The position numbers and the translations under genes were made by a program. Under the pieces are notes generated by a model that saw only the letters and a program-made list of their open reading frames with translations, was not told the DNA's origin and made no database searches. Below, one piece after another: positions 1-10,810 of a stretch of DNA of 64,000 bases; position 1 is the stretch's first letter, and every line of letters starts with the position of its first letter. The stretch comes from Diabrotica undecimpunctata (taxonomy: Eukaryota; Arthropoda; Insecta; Coleoptera; Chrysomelidae): NCBI RefSeq assembly GCF_040954645.1, contig NC_092811.1, forward strand, positions 86,853,199-86,917,198, in the 5' to 3' direction.

Positions 1-1
1 A

Positions 2-660
2 CAGTACATTCCTTCAAGCAAACCAGCGAAATAAGGCATAAACATTTGGGCTTCATATGACAGTAAAAGTTCGTATGCTCTAAAATTGTAGATGTATACA
101 GGAAAGGAAGCAGGTGCCGCGCCGGAACGGAATCAGGGAATGCGTGTGGTGTGCGACTTGTGTAGTGATCTGAAAGGCCACAATATTACTTGTGATAACT
201 TTTTTATATCATCCAATTTAGGACAACTTCTTCTAAAAAGAAAAAATACAATGCTGGGGACTATAAGCAAAAATAAGCCAGAGCTTCCAGCACAAATTGC
301 GAATAAAGAAGTTCATAGTTCGTCTTTCCACTTCACGCAAGATACCACTGTTGTTAAGTATATTCCTAAAAAGAATAAAAATGTTATTCTTATTAGTACA
401 TTGCATCATGATAAGGCTATTAGTGACAGAAATGACAAATAGCCCCAAATTATTTTAGATTACAATTCCAGTAAGGGAGCAGCGGATAGTCTAGATCAGC
501 TTGTTGGTACATATACATGCAAGAGGAAGACAAATCGCTGCCCTATGATTGTTTTTTATAATATGCTGGACATTTCTGCCTACAACGCGTTCGTTTTATA
601 GACATTAATAAATCACCAACCGACCACCAACAAACTTATGTCGCAAAAGCCCATACATTG
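2..660 (+). pseudogene. piggyBac-type transposase, C-terminal part, decayed
   Basis: The product would be a piggyBac-family DDE transposase, a nuclear enzyme that cuts and pastes DNA. One reading frame carries family hallmarks in order: an IPSKPAK-like segment at the left edge, a YTGKE segment (92 on), a CDNFF block, a LGTISKNKPELP-like block, a PKKNKNVILISTLHHD-like block, and an ILDYN...DSLDQL...FYNMLDIS...NAF block. The frame is never shifted but is cut by nonsense codons at 32-34, 89-91, 440-442 and 599-601. The N-terminal part and the 5' inverted repeat lie left of the window. No 3' terminal repeat or TTAA site was identified. The copy is dead, but the conserved single frame suggests decay by point mutation only. 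It lies downstream (in gene sense) of the last visible exon of the minus-strand luciferase-like gene. Confidence 0.85.
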
Positions 661-1017
661 TAATATTTGAATATTCTGATTTAGAGTGCAACAATAGCAA
701 TTGCTAATGTTATGGGCATTAAAATCAAAACACAACGGAGCACTAATATCGGAAGGACTGGAAAAAATGACTTGGCGAATAATAAATTATTGCGTAGGGA
801 TATTGGACACATCACGGAATATATTCGAGAGTGAGGAGTAGAGAAGTTATAAAAATAGATAAAGAAATAATGCTCAATACTCCAAGATACTCACAACAAG
901 ATCCAGAAAACTATACAACTCAATAATGACTGGTTATATTAAAACAAAAACTCTCAGTTATTCAAATCACCTAAGGAGATACGAAGTTAGTAATAACTTG
1001 CCTAATAAAATACTTAC
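661..1017. other. AT-rich intronic/flanking stretch, nothing recognised
   Basis: This lies between the piggyBac relic and the exon at 1018-1177, whose splice donor is immediately adjacent at 1012-1017. It is presumed to be the start of the next intron of the minus-strand gene. No coding or repeat structure was seen. Confidence 0.5.
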
Positions 1018-1177
1018 TTTGTATTTATCAATAAGTTTCCACGTCTCGTGTGGATCCATCTTTTGCACTGTAACTTTTGCTCCACCGATAATGATAGCTG
1101 CCAATTGGTATACTACGGCCGATATCCAGTATAGCGTTGAGTAAGATAAGTAAATAGTTCCAATTCCACCACAGACA
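1018..1177 (-). CDS. Luciferase-like acyl-CoA synthetase, exon downstream of the P-loop exon (partial gene)
   Basis: This is the fourth recognisable exon, in gene order, of a minus-strand ANL-superfamily gene (luciferin 4-monooxygenase / 4-coumarate-CoA ligase-like). These enzymes adenylate a carboxylic acid with ATP and then form an acyl-CoA or oxidise the adenylate. The peptide contains a STLYWISAV segment, a GGAKV segment and MDPHETWKLIDKYK, matching the family block that reads roughly YW-S-G...G-T-V-T...FDP...LIEKYKV. The acceptor is TTTCTTAG on the minus strand just above 1177. The donor is GTAAGTATT just below 1018. Length is 160 nt; it enters in phase 2, matching the exon at 9646-9862, and leaves in phase 0. 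The remaining C-terminal exons are outside the window. Family: high confidence. Exact substrate: unknown. Bioluminescence is not implied, since most insect paralogues are fatty acyl-CoA synthetases. Confidence 0.85.
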
Positions 1178-1717
1178 CTAAGAAAGTATGAAATCGCAAT
1201 TAATTTAAAATACAATTAAAAATAATTTCTAAAAACTACTAACTTAAAAAAATAAATGATACAGATGTCAAGACCAAAGTAAAAAATGTTTGTATTGTTA
1301 TAGTTTTAAAAAGTAACCTCTTCATCAAAAGTTGATATTGATGATATCTAAGAAAATATACACAAACTAGCGGACCAATAGACATACAATAGCGGACATC
1401 GAGTTTTTTAAATGAAATTTTTATTTTGCGAGAAAAATTAAGAGATCAATACAAACAATATAAGCAAAAATATACATAACATTCATCAATAATAATGCAA
1501 GTAAAAAGTGTATTAAATATCACGAAATATTTCGTCGAAAACAATGTTTTTTGTTACATTTATGTTACATGTTATCATTTTTAGCAGTTAATTTTGCATG
1601 CTGATCACGAATCCGGTATCAGATTTGCTCTATCTTGACGTTTTATGCGCGTTTAGGGTCACTTCCGGTGTCGGATCGCAACCGGAAGTACATATTTAAA
1701 TTTGTCTCGACGAGACC

Positions 1718-2149
1718 TTTCGATCCATATATACATTGTGGGGTCTAAAACTTAAAGTAAATTTTAACTTCAGGTCATCTCAAATCCCGAAGTGAATTTT
1801 TGTACCAAAAGTATATCTTGACAATCTCATACGTAATACTAATAATATTCCGAAAAAATATTTTAATTATCTAATATGGTTTTTGAGTAAAGTGGTGGAC
1901 AAGAAAAGGGCTTAGCGTTTTAGTATATAAGATTTCGATCCATATATACATTGTGGGGTCTAAAACTTAAAGTAAATTTTAACTTCAGGTCATCTCAAAA
2001 CCCGAAGTGAATTTTTGTACCAAAAGTATATCTTGACAATCTCATACGTAATACTAATAGTATTCCAAAAAAATATTTTAATTATCTAATATGGTTTTTG
2101 AGTAAAGTGGTGGACAAGAAAAGGGCTTAGCGTTTTAGTATATAAGATT
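1718..2149. repeat. Tandem duplication of a 215-bp unit
   Basis: The segment starting TTTCGATCCATATATACATT at 1718 recurs at 1933 with only a few mismatches, and both copies end in TTTTAGTATATAAGATT. The unit is 215 bp with two copies. It is non-coding and lies within intron 3 of the luciferase-like gene. Confidence 0.9.
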
Positions 2150-2175
2150 AATCATTTTGGTATAATGTCAGATCC

Positions 2176-2400
2176 ACGCCGCCGTAGCTCAGTGGCCCAC
2201 ACACTGGCCTTCTAAGCTGGTTAGAGCTTCTAAGCATTTTCATTTCGAAAAACGAAAACGAGCCTTCGCGTTCTCCCCATGCTGAATAGTCGACGTAAAG
2301 CCGTCGGTCCCCGTGGAATAGTGTACATTGACCCTAGTTACTTCAAATAGAGTTCAAAATGCAGTTGGCGCCGAAACAATCCGAAAGAATTTCCCCAGCA
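2176..2400 (+). repeat. Possible tRNA-derived SINE (tRNA-Arg-like head)
   Basis: A GC-richer block in AT-rich DNA begins GCCGCCGTAGCTCAGTGG, which contains a good Pol III A box (TAGCTCAGTGG). It is followed by CTTCTAA, resembling a tRNA anticodon loop (TCT). The 3' half of a tRNA fold is not present and no clear B box was found, so this is a truncated or degenerate head. No target duplication was seen. It could also be chance similarity. Confidence 0.35.
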
Positions 2401-2569
2401 AAAATGCAATACGATATTACAATAATATTCAGATTTAGCCACACGACTTACACTCCCTCAAAGATAAAAATTTCCTTGGTATCAAAGCGATTGCTTTCTG
2501 GTGGGACTTTTTTCTTGTCATCGAGCCTTAGATGACTTGATACGTTGGAGTATCTACAAACATTTTTGT

Positions 2570-3170
2570 ACGTATCTGGAAGGAAGTCGAGAGTAGTATA
2601 GCTCTCTACATGAACTTATACAGGTGTTTACTTAGAGCCAGATGTTTTATGTTTACTAGAAGGTTTTTCGCAATACGACCAGTTGTAGATAAAATAATAG
2701 GTATTGTCTGGGTACTTTTCATTCTCCGTTGTCTCCTCATTTAAATTTCTAGATCTCTGAACTTGGCGATTTTTTGTCGTAGTTTTCACGATGATATTGT
2801 TGTTAGGTGTCTCTACATCAATTAATGTCATGCTACAATAATCTACATAAGTTTATTAACTAGTATGAGATCCAATTTATTATGTACCATTGGTTGAATT
2901 GTGAGCACAGTGGGGTCCCAATATAGCTTGTAATTGTTGTTTTCGAGCATTTTGTCAGGGAATTGTTGATAATAAAGGATATGGTTGGTTTGGAGAAGTC
3001 CCAGTTTGGTGACCAGTTCTTGGTGAATAATCTTTCCTACTGAATCATGGCGTTCTTAATAATCAATACCGATAAACGTCTGGCAGCCTCCGTAAGATGT
3101 TGGATGGTTCCTTGGACTTAACATCCATATTGGCATTTGTCGTTTCTAGACCTCAGGATTTCTGTGATAA
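2570..3170 (-). pseudogene. R4/NeSL-type retrotransposon C-terminal endonuclease relic
   Basis: On the minus strand, frame-shifting fragments read in order: a GTIQHLTEAARRL-like block near 3100, an IIHQELVTKLGLLQ-like block, a LENNNYKLYWDPTVLT-like block, and a PIILSTTGRIAKNLL-like block near 2690. This order matches the C-terminal restriction-like endonuclease region of R4/NeSL-type non-LTR retrotransposons as I remember it, in which an RPD...DIAIP segment sits between the LYWD block and the end. The RPD motif is degraded here to KLD, and many stops are present. It is a fragment only, joined directly at about 3195 to an RTE-type fragment on the opposite strand. The family assignment is from pattern memory, so moderate. 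Confidence 0.45.
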
Positions 3171-3200
3171 TATATTTAAGGTAATTTTTAGGTAAGTTTA

Positions 3201-4430
3201 ATGAGTCACACCCTTAAAGTATTCTTGCGTATTATCCATTTCAGAATACGAGCAAAATTACAACACAGCATAATTAAAACACAGTTCGGTTTTATCAATT
3301 ATGATTCAAAAATGTCTGGATCAACAAACAGATATTTACGCCTGTTTTATCGACTATGAGAAATATTCGATACTATCAAACACGACAAACTCATAGAACT
3401 ATTACATCTTACAGGACTTGACACTAAGGACATTCAGATTATAAAAAATCTATATTGGAACTAAACAGCCCACATGAAGAATGAACATATGGTGAGTGAA
3501 AACGTAACCATTTCGAGCGGTGGTTAGACAGGGCTATATTCTTTCGCCACTGCTTTTCAACCTGTACACGGAACAAATATTTCTAGAGGCACTGGAAGAG
3601 TACAACGAGGACATCAAGATTAATGGCGTACCAATAAGTAATTTTCGATATGCAGATCATACTGTTATACTGGCCGATAACATCGAAGATTTACAGATGA
3701 TGCTAAATAGAGTAAATACAACTGGCAACCATTTTGGACTGAAGATCAATAGAAAGAAAACTAAATTTATGGTGATCAGTAAAAAGAACATTCAACATAT
3801 CAACCTGAATATTGAATCCGAACGTATTGAAAGAGTACACCGATTTAAATATCTGGGATATACAGTAAATGATAAGTGGGACCCAGACGTAGAGATTAAG
3901 ATCCGAATTGAAATAGCAAGATCCAAATTCATCAAAATGAGAAAGCTCTTAAGCAACCGCCACCTAAGCGTTAACCTCCGATAACGCGCCACGAAATGCT
4001 ACGTACTCTCTACGCTACTTTACGGAGTTGAAGGGTGGACGTTAACAGCAGCAACTATAAAGAAGTTAGCGGCTCTAGAAATATGTCTGTATCGACGCAT
4101 ACTGAGAATACCTTGGAGAGACAGAGTGACCAACACAGAGGTATTAAGACGAATGGGTAAAGAGGTGGAATTGTTAACAACTGTTAAAAGGAGGAAAGCG
4201 TCATACCTGGGCCATGTGTTCCGTAATGATAAGTACAGTCTGCTACAGCTTATCGTGGAAGGCAAGGTTGAAGGTAGAAGAGTTTTGGGCAGAAAGAAGA
4301 AATCCTGGTTGAGAAACTTGAGAGAATGATTTCAAATACCAGAAGCTGCGAAAATAATACATGCGGCACAAAACAGAGAAACCTATCGTTTGATGGTAGC
4401 TAACCTGCGGTAGAAGGCGGCACATAAAGA
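3201..4430 (+). pseudogene. RTE-type non-LTR reverse transcriptase, 5'-truncated and broken
   Basis: The reverse transcriptase begins at a MSHTLKVFLRIIH-like segment (3201). It continues through a QFGF segment, a KHDKL segment, the VRQGYILSPLLFN motif (about 3521) and the catalytic region near 3640. The catalytic box reads RYADHT instead of RYADDT, so the second aspartate is lost. It then runs through the fingers/thumb region into the C-terminal tail (SYLGHVFRN near 4202, GRKKKSWLRNLRE near 4290) and ends near 4430. Several stops and frameshifts interrupt it, for example near 3463, 3985 and 4329. The endonuclease domain is missing. It sits in intron 3 of the luciferase-like gene, opposite in strand. 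Confidence 0.85.
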
Positions 4431-4769
4431 AGAAGGTAATTTTTAGTTGGAATAACCTGGTCCTGAATGGCAAGTAAGAATCCTTCTGTCTCGGGAAACA
4501 ATCCTTCTGATGCCAACCAATAGTTTGAAGCTGTATTGTCGAAAATGTTTTTGGCTGATCTCATTAAGATGTCGCTTATGCAGAGGTTTATTTATCCAGG
4601 TGCGCAGTTTTTATTGTTTAGACAAGTGGTTTATGCGCATTTCTTATTCTCTCAGTTTAAGCTGCGTTGTGTCATCCACTGCGCAAATTTCTCGATGTAA
4701 AAGAGATATCTCAGCTTGCGTCTAAAAATATGTTCTTAAATTAACAGCCTGTTTATCCAGATGTTCCCC

Positions 4770-5414
4770 TGTGTTCACAAGTCTCCGTCCGGCTCGCGGA
4801 GATAAGAATACGGCCGGGGTCAAAAAGCCCTGCCTGTCGTAAGAGGCGACTAATGGGTAGGAATCGGGAGGCGAAGAGCCGTCGCTTGAGGTGTCGGGTT
4901 GGTAGAAACGCACACGGTCGCTTCGGCGACACGGTCACCGGTCTACATTCCTAGTATCCGAGACGAGACTCTCGTGGGACCACTCTACTCTCATTCCAAA
5001 AGAGCCTGGTGAGGTTGAACGAGCTGGGCCCGTACATTTCTCTCCTGACCTCGGTCAGGAGTGATGTGGGTGTCCCGGCACGTACCCACCAGGAGATCCA
5101 AGAGTGGTAGAGGAGAGATCCTCGGCGGCGACCTGTCTACGTGCGAGGTGGAAATTCCTCCGCCTGTCGAACCTACCCGCCCGTGGTGTGGGAATAACGG
5201 GTAGGCAAGGTACTCGCAACACAGGTACTACGGGGAAGGTGGAGCCCCACGAAACGTTTATTTTTGCATACGTGGCGTGGCACCTTCACTTTGGTGTCGG
5301 ACTCGTAGGGGCAGAGGTTTCGTGACGGGCGTATGTCGAAAGATAGGTAGCCCAGGGTCCAGCCAAGTTTTAAATTTGGAGGGCACAAACGCTTTAGCAA
5401 TGTGTTCACAAGTC
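4770..5414 (+). mobile_element. GC-rich retroposon insertion with 14-bp target duplication
   Basis: A 617-bp block (4784-5400) is conspicuously GC-rich against its AT-rich surroundings. It is flanked by perfect direct repeats TGTGTTCACAAGTC at 4770-4783 and 5401-5414. The 14-bp length fits target-primed retroposition. A short reading frame (5104-5325, plus) is open but unrecognised. The block carries the phrase GTCGTAAGAGGCGACTAA near 4840, which forms a short hairpin. There is no A tail; the 3' end is GCTTTAGCAA. Family not identified: it could be a SINE-like or heavily truncated LINE copy. The strand is tentative. Confidence 0.6.
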
Positions 5415-5889
5415 CTTTACCACTTGATACTGCGATAATGCTGTCCCCTCTACTGCACTACATGGGTGATGATTTTGTAATTTTGAGAGAAGTGTTCTGA
5501 CTTTCCGCTGAAGACTTTCCAAATCCGATTTTGACTACTTTATAATACCAAATGACTAGCTAAGTGCAGAAAACGTATTTAATGCATAATTTTTTACTTT
5601 GTATGAGTTCTCTTGGCTGTTATTTTTCTTGCAAAATTTTCTTTGTGTGTTTTTAACTGAGTCTGTTATTAATTTATTGTGATCGTCGATATTTAAAGGT
5701 TTTATATTCTGTAGATAATCTCTTTTTATTGATAGTTTATTGAGTATAGTTACATCTTAAACTATTTGTTTTTTGTGCCTGTTTTTAAATTTTATATACA
5801 TTTTTTATTTTTACATCTGGACTACCTTACGTTTATTTTTTATCACTTTTTTTCTTAAAGGTGTTCATTGAATTTTCCATTAACACTAT

Positions 5890-6140
5890 CAATTCATTGA
5901 TAGCTGTAGTTCTGCCGCAGAACTTGCAAGCAACACAGTGTCATCCACACACCTCAGATCACTGATCTTAATTGCGTTGACCATTATACCAATATCAATC
6001 CTGGCAAGTACCCCTTTAAGAATATGATCGGACTACAAATTAAAAAACAATGGTAACAAGTCGTCTATTCGTACTCGTTCAATAATTTCTATCAATTTTT
6101 CATGTCTAACCTTGTCGAATACTATATAGCACATGTCTAA
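5890..6140 (-). pseudogene. RT fragment of a non-LTR element
   Basis: Read on the minus strand, it has a FDKVRHEKLIEIIERV-like segment (near 6110) and then, after an internal loss, an ISDLRCVDDTVLLASSAAELQ-like segment (near 5930). That is the YADD catalytic region with Y-A replaced by C-V. Everything between, including the RQGC motif, is deleted or decayed. It lies just beyond the end of the larger minus-strand RTE-type relic at 6170-7745, but belongs to a different subfamily. Confidence 0.6.
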
Positions 6141-6169
6141 TATCTCTATATATATACAAGGATTTCCAC

Positions 6170-7745
6170 AGTTTTCACTGTATTCCTTCACTCAACCGTT
6201 TTCTCAAATTTTTCCTGTTTAGCCAGTCCCCTTCCTGTAGGTTTCTTCTACTCATTGCTTCGTCCACCTCATCTCTGAAAGATCTTCGAGGTCTGCCTCT
6301 CTTTCTTCTTTCTATCGGGCTTCACTCTGTTATTCTATTTATCCACCGATTTTGGTCTGCTATTCTGACATGTCCGTACCAGGTTAACCTCTTGTGTTCG
6401 ATGTAGTCTATTATGTCGGAGTTCATTCCCATTCTCCTCCATGTTATTTATTCTATCTCTTCTTGTTACTCTGCAGCTTCTCCTTAGGAATTCTATCTCT
6501 GTTGCTCTTATTTTGTTTTTGGTTTTCTTATTTATTGTCCAATTTTCACACCCATAAGTGAGGATACTTCTTGTCATGGTATTATATATTTTTTTCTTTG
6601 TTTTCATGCTGATGTTCTTATCCCATAGTACCGGGTTCAATTTTCGTATGCAGTCTCTTGTTTGTCCTAGTCTATTTTTTATATCTTCCTCCGTTGTTCC
6701 TTTGTTTGATATTATGAAACCTAAATACTTATACTTGTCTGTTCCTTTAATTTGTTTACTTTCGTCTATTTCCAGCTGTTTTATTTCTGTATTCTCCGTT
6801 GTTAGGTATTCAGTTTTCTTTGGGTTTATTTCCATCCCATTCTTTGTATATTCCTGCTCCAGTTTTCTGATCATAAAACTGAGGTCATCCTCGTCTTGTG
6901 CGATCACTATTTGGTCGTCGGAAAAACTTAGCGTATATAGATATTCGTTCCTTACTGGTATACCCATTCCTTCGCACTTTCTTTACCATGGTTTCAGGGT
7001 TTTTTCCAGGAATATTTTGAACAGGGTGGGGGATGTGGAGCAATTCTGTAGTAGTCCCTTTGTCGTCTTAAATGGACTGCATATTCTATTGCCCGTTTTA
7101 ATAGCTACTTCGTTATTCTTGTAGAGTGCTTTTACCGCGTTTATTAATCTTCGTGGAACTTCTATGTCTTCCATTGCTTCCCATAGCTTGGTTCTAGGTA
7201 TTGAGTCATATGCCTTCTTAAGATCAACAAAAGCCAGATGGACGGATCTATTTTTGGCCATTCTTTTTTCTATTAGTTGTTCGGCCGTGTAAATGTGATC
7301 TAAGCATGCTTTCCCCGCTGTGAAACCTGCCTGGTCTAATATCTCTACTCCTCTAAAACAATACTTGTCTGCTTAATAATGCCTCTATTATTTCAAGGTT
7401 ATTACGAAAATCAAATTGTGTATCACTAAATTCTCCTTAAATTCTATTGTAATTATGGAGTAAATTATCTGAAGAAAAATTTTTGATTGTCCTATAGTCG
7501 AAGCACTTTTTAGCATTTCTTTTTTTTTTTGTAGAAGCATCATAAATACAGAGTCAAGCCAGTCTGTTGGTATTTACCATGTTTTATATATTTTACTCAA
7601 AGGGCAAAAAAGTGATTTCTTCCCTTTATTTCCAAGTATTTTAAGTATTTCTCTTGGTATTTTATCTTGTCCCGTAGCTTTTCTGTTTTTGGATATTTCT
7701 ATTGCATTTCCTACTTCTTCCATTGTAATTGTGGGACCTTTTTTA
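6170..7745 (-). pseudogene. RTE-type reverse transcriptase relic
   Basis: Going 5' to 3' on the minus strand: a TMEEVGNAIEISKNRKATGQDKIP-like linker/RT start (near 7735); a central decayed stretch; an HLAFVDLKKAYDSIPRTKLW block (near 7230); a KTTKGLLQNCSTSPTLF block, equivalent to the RQGC..SP..F motif but altered; a SFSDDQIVIA block in place of YADD (near 6930); a KYKYLGF block; and a C-terminal YGCENWTIN...RRSCR block (near 6480). The two longest open pieces are 6983-7261 and 6335-6967. The endonuclease domain is absent. It lies within intron 3 of the luciferase-like gene on the same strand. Confidence 0.8.
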
Positions 7746-7934
7746 TTGTCGTTTAATATAACTTATTTCAATTAAAATTATAATTAATTTCCGTTAACTA
7801 TATTCGTTGGTTAGATATATATCCGTAGTTAGTTAGGTATATGTCCGTAGAAATAAAAAAAGAGCCTATGAAAATGGACAAATAGAAAAAATGGGAGAAT
7901 ATTTTTAAAATAACGAAATTAGAGGGGCTTACGA

Positions 7935-9535
7935 ATACCTAATAAAGATAAAAAGTAAGTATAAACCTCAAACAAATAAAAGGTGAAAGTGGGCAAATAA
8001 TCAGTGACCAACAGAAAGTCACAGAAACCTGGAAGCATTATTTTCAGACCCTACTTGGTACACAAGTAGACATGGAAGATGAAATGGGTACAAACTACGT
8101 AGAAGAGAATGAAGTAGAGAATGGAGTAGAAATGAAGTAGAGAATGGAGTAGAAGCTTCAAATATGGAGGAAGTCCTCGAAGCTATTAAGGCCCAGAAAA
8201 ACAATAAATCCCTGGGAGTTGACAAAATACCAGCAGAATTGTATAAGGTAGGTGGCGACCACATAGCAAGTCACATTTACGTGCTCATCAAAGACAAGAA
8301 GAGAAAATACCCGAAAATACCCGACGACTAGAAAGTATAGTATGCCCGATCTATAAAAAATGAGACAAACTCCAGTGCTAAAACTACCGTGGAATTTCTC
8401 TACTATGTACAGCATATAAAGTTCTCGCTTATATTAAAAACCAGCGGCTCCAACCACAAGCAGAAAATATTATTGGATAGTATCACACGGGCTTCCGACG
8501 GGAAAGATTAACACTGGATCAAATATTTACAGTCAAACAGATCTTGAGTAAATCATGGGAATATGACATTGATGTTCACAACGTGTTTGTAGATTTTAAA
8601 CAGGCATACGACTCAGTCAAAAGGAACAAACTCTAAAATATATTGGCTGAATGGGCAATACCACACAAGCTAGTTTGACTCATTAAAGCCACAATGGATG
8701 AAACTCAGGCATCTGTACGAATACAAAACCACCGAACAGGCTTTTTCAAAATTTCGCAGGGATTAAAGCAGAGAGATGGAGAGAGGAGCGGTTAAACTGG
8801 CCGCTTATGCCGATGATATTAATATTATGAGTAGAACATCAACAGGAGCACAGGAAACATACGCAGAGTTAAAAACGCAAACAAAAATGCCAGGTCTCGA
8901 AAAAACACAGAAAAAACAAAAATAATGATACAGGCGAGAGGAACTATAGTTTTACAAAACATTATACATAAAGACATACATAAAGACATAATAACGCAGC
9001 AAACAGAGCTTATTTTACCCTCTTCCATATATTTTGATCTAAAAATGTTCAGCGAAATACAAAGATGATAATCTATAAAACCTTAATTCGACCAATACCA
9101 TGCTATGGCAGTAAAGCATGGGCCCTGAAAGAAGCATCCAAAAGCAAACTCGACACATTCGAAAGAAAAGTACTGAGGAGAATACCAGGACCTGTGAGGA
9201 AAAACGGAATCTTTAAAAGTCGATACAACAACGAGCTTTATCAACTTTATAAGGAAGCACCGCTGTCAGACTTCATTAGAATACAAAGATTGCAATGGGC
9301 TGGACATGTGATAAGAATGGGATAGGCTACCAAAAAAAGTACTGAATGCTAGAATGCAGGGAAAGAGACCTGTTGGAAAGCCAAGAAAGCGCTGGTAAGA
9401 CACAGTAAACAGCAACGCACAAGCCCTTTTAGGAGTCCATGTATGGAGAAGATCAGCTACAGACCATCAAGGGTGGAGGCAAAAAATAAAGGATGCCAAG
9501 GCTACATTTGGGCTGTAGTACCGTCAAAGAAGAAG
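7935..9535 (+). pseudogene. RTE-type reverse transcriptase relic, internally deleted
   Basis: The order is: a linker (near 7980) with a local duplicate of a GAATGGAGTAGAA-like unit around 8105-8150; an RT start EEVLEAIKAQKNNKSLGVDKIPAE-like (8168 on); a CRGISLLCTAYKVL-like block (about 8390); a VFVDFKQAYDSVKR block (8588); a degraded ISQGLKQRDG motif (about 8755) fused directly to AYADDINIMSR (about 8805). The fusion shows that the segment between the RQGC and YADD motifs is deleted. It ends in a C-terminal YKTLIRPIPCYGSKAWAL...LQWAGHVIRMG block (9068-9323) and a tail to about 9535. Many stops. It lies in intron 3, antisense to the gene, and its end is about 110 bp from the exon at 9646. Confidence 0.8.
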
Positions 9536-9645
9536 ATATTCGTTATTTACATCTAGTTAATTTGTTACGGTTTTAACTGAATTTTGATTAAAAATTTAAT
9601 ACATCTACTTATGCATAGGAACAAAGTTGTAGAGGTGTAACTTAC

Positions 9646-9862
9646 GGTAAAACTAGTGCCTGCCCCATAAGTCCCAAGTGATTAAGAATAATTCCTTTCG
9701 GAAGTCCTGTGGTGCCACTGCTAAACATAATAATAGCAGTATCCTTTAAACTATCCACTTCCGTTGGAGCAAATTTCTCTTCATTTTCATGAGGTTCTAA
9801 AAAGCTTGAGAATTCCGTGAGAGTGTCAGATGAGCCATAGACAACTATTTCTGTATCCAGCC
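9646..9862 (-). CDS. Luciferase-like acyl-CoA synthetase, P-loop exon (partial gene)
   Basis: This exon of the minus-strand ANL gene carries the AMP-binding signature SSGTTGLPKG, the phosphate-binding loop that contacts ATP during adenylation. The upstream part has an EIVVYGSS segment and a LEPHENEEKFAPTEVDSLKDTAIIMF segment, typical of insect luciferin 4-monooxygenase-like proteins just before the P-loop. The acceptor on the minus strand is TATTCTCGTAG above 9862; the donor is GTAAGTTAC below 9646. Length is 217 nt, entering in phase 1 (completing a glycine codon with the exon at 13830-14133) and leaving in phase 2. No stop or frameshift, so the gene looks functional here. A leucine follows the histidine in the LNHLG segment where beetle luciferases usually have HR. 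Confidence 0.9.
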
Positions 9863-10261
9863 CTACGAGAATATTAACAAAATTAATGTAATGTTCAGTT
9901 TTATACCCTAAATTTTAGGGATATCAAATACTATCTATCATTACACATAAATGACTTCATTCAATTTTTCAACCTTTTTTAATTATGCTCAACAGCGTAG
10001 TCTTAAACCCATTTATGTTTAACAGGTCGAAAAGGACACACTGTCTTATATTTGGGTAGTACCTTAAATATTTGTGTGTTTGTTACAAAAATGTATTTAT
10101 TTAAACTACATATTTATTGACCGTGAAATTATAATGGTTGATGTTTAACCATATATCCCTGTAGTTAATGTTCTATTCACCAACGTAAAATAGAACATGA
10201 ACCACAGAAAATATTAGTAACTAAATTGTTTTTAGTGTTATACAATACACTATTATTATAA

Positions 10262-10555
10262 TAGTAAGTCGGATAGCTAAGACAGTAAGTTGTCACACTA
10301 ACTATCACGCAGTAGGCAGGAGATCGATCTCCAGCGCCGGCGAAAACATGTAGTTACTTTTGAAATATCTCCAGGCTCTAGTTCGACTCGGCCTGAATAT
10401 AATGAGTACTTTGGGTAAAACCACGCATAATAGCAGGCGGGGAAAGTGTAGCAGTTGGTCCTATTAACGTCCTTGTATACCCTAGGCCCAAGAGAAAGCA
10501 GATTGCCCTGGTGTAATCTCAAAGACACCCTAACGGTATAAAATGGAAATTATTA
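10262..10555 (+). mobile_element. tRNA-derived SINE, copy 1 (same family as 39799-40104)
   Basis: The head (about 10266-10342) folds as tRNA-like: an acceptor-like pair GTCGG/CCGGC, a T-arm GGAG/CTCC and a B-box-like GATCGATCTCC. The body after about 10360 aligns clearly with the SINE at 39799-40104 read on its minus strand: both share GACTCxGCCTGAAT, ATGAGTAC, TTGGGTAAAACCA, CCTTGTATACC and CGGTATAAAA in the same order and spacing. The 3' end is near 10555 in an ATTATTAATA tail. An exact target duplication could not be defined. It lies in intron 2 of the luciferase-like gene, antisense. Confidence 0.75.
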
Positions 10556-10810
10556 ATATGGAAAAGATTAAACAATTTTTCGTCCCTTTACTCATGTATA
10601 AACAATATACTCCCTTCATCAAGGCAGAGTTCAATGAACAATTGGAAAACCTCGACGGCGATCGTATTCCTATTAATATTTATATCACTTTACCTTATAA
10701 CAATGGCCTAGAAAATGATAAGAATTCTAAAAATGATGACTATAATAGTCTCAATATTCCAAGTGTAAAGGAACTTCAGTTGATGACAGTAATGCTAATA
10801 AGTTAAGAGT

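Noticed and set aside
5104..5325. Frame inside the GC-rich insertion as a real gene
   Set aside because: Open frames are expected by chance in GC-rich DNA, and the block is a retroposon with defined target duplications.
6558..7124. Long plus-strand frame of 188 codons rich in hydrophobic residues
   Set aside because: It is the antisense shadow of the minus-strand RT relic at 6335-7261; its membrane-like composition comes from reversing lysine/asparagine codons.
10543..10806. Plus-strand 87-codon frame just after the SINE
   Set aside because: It starts inside the SINE tail, resembles no family I know, and the surrounding DNA is intronic. Treated as chance.
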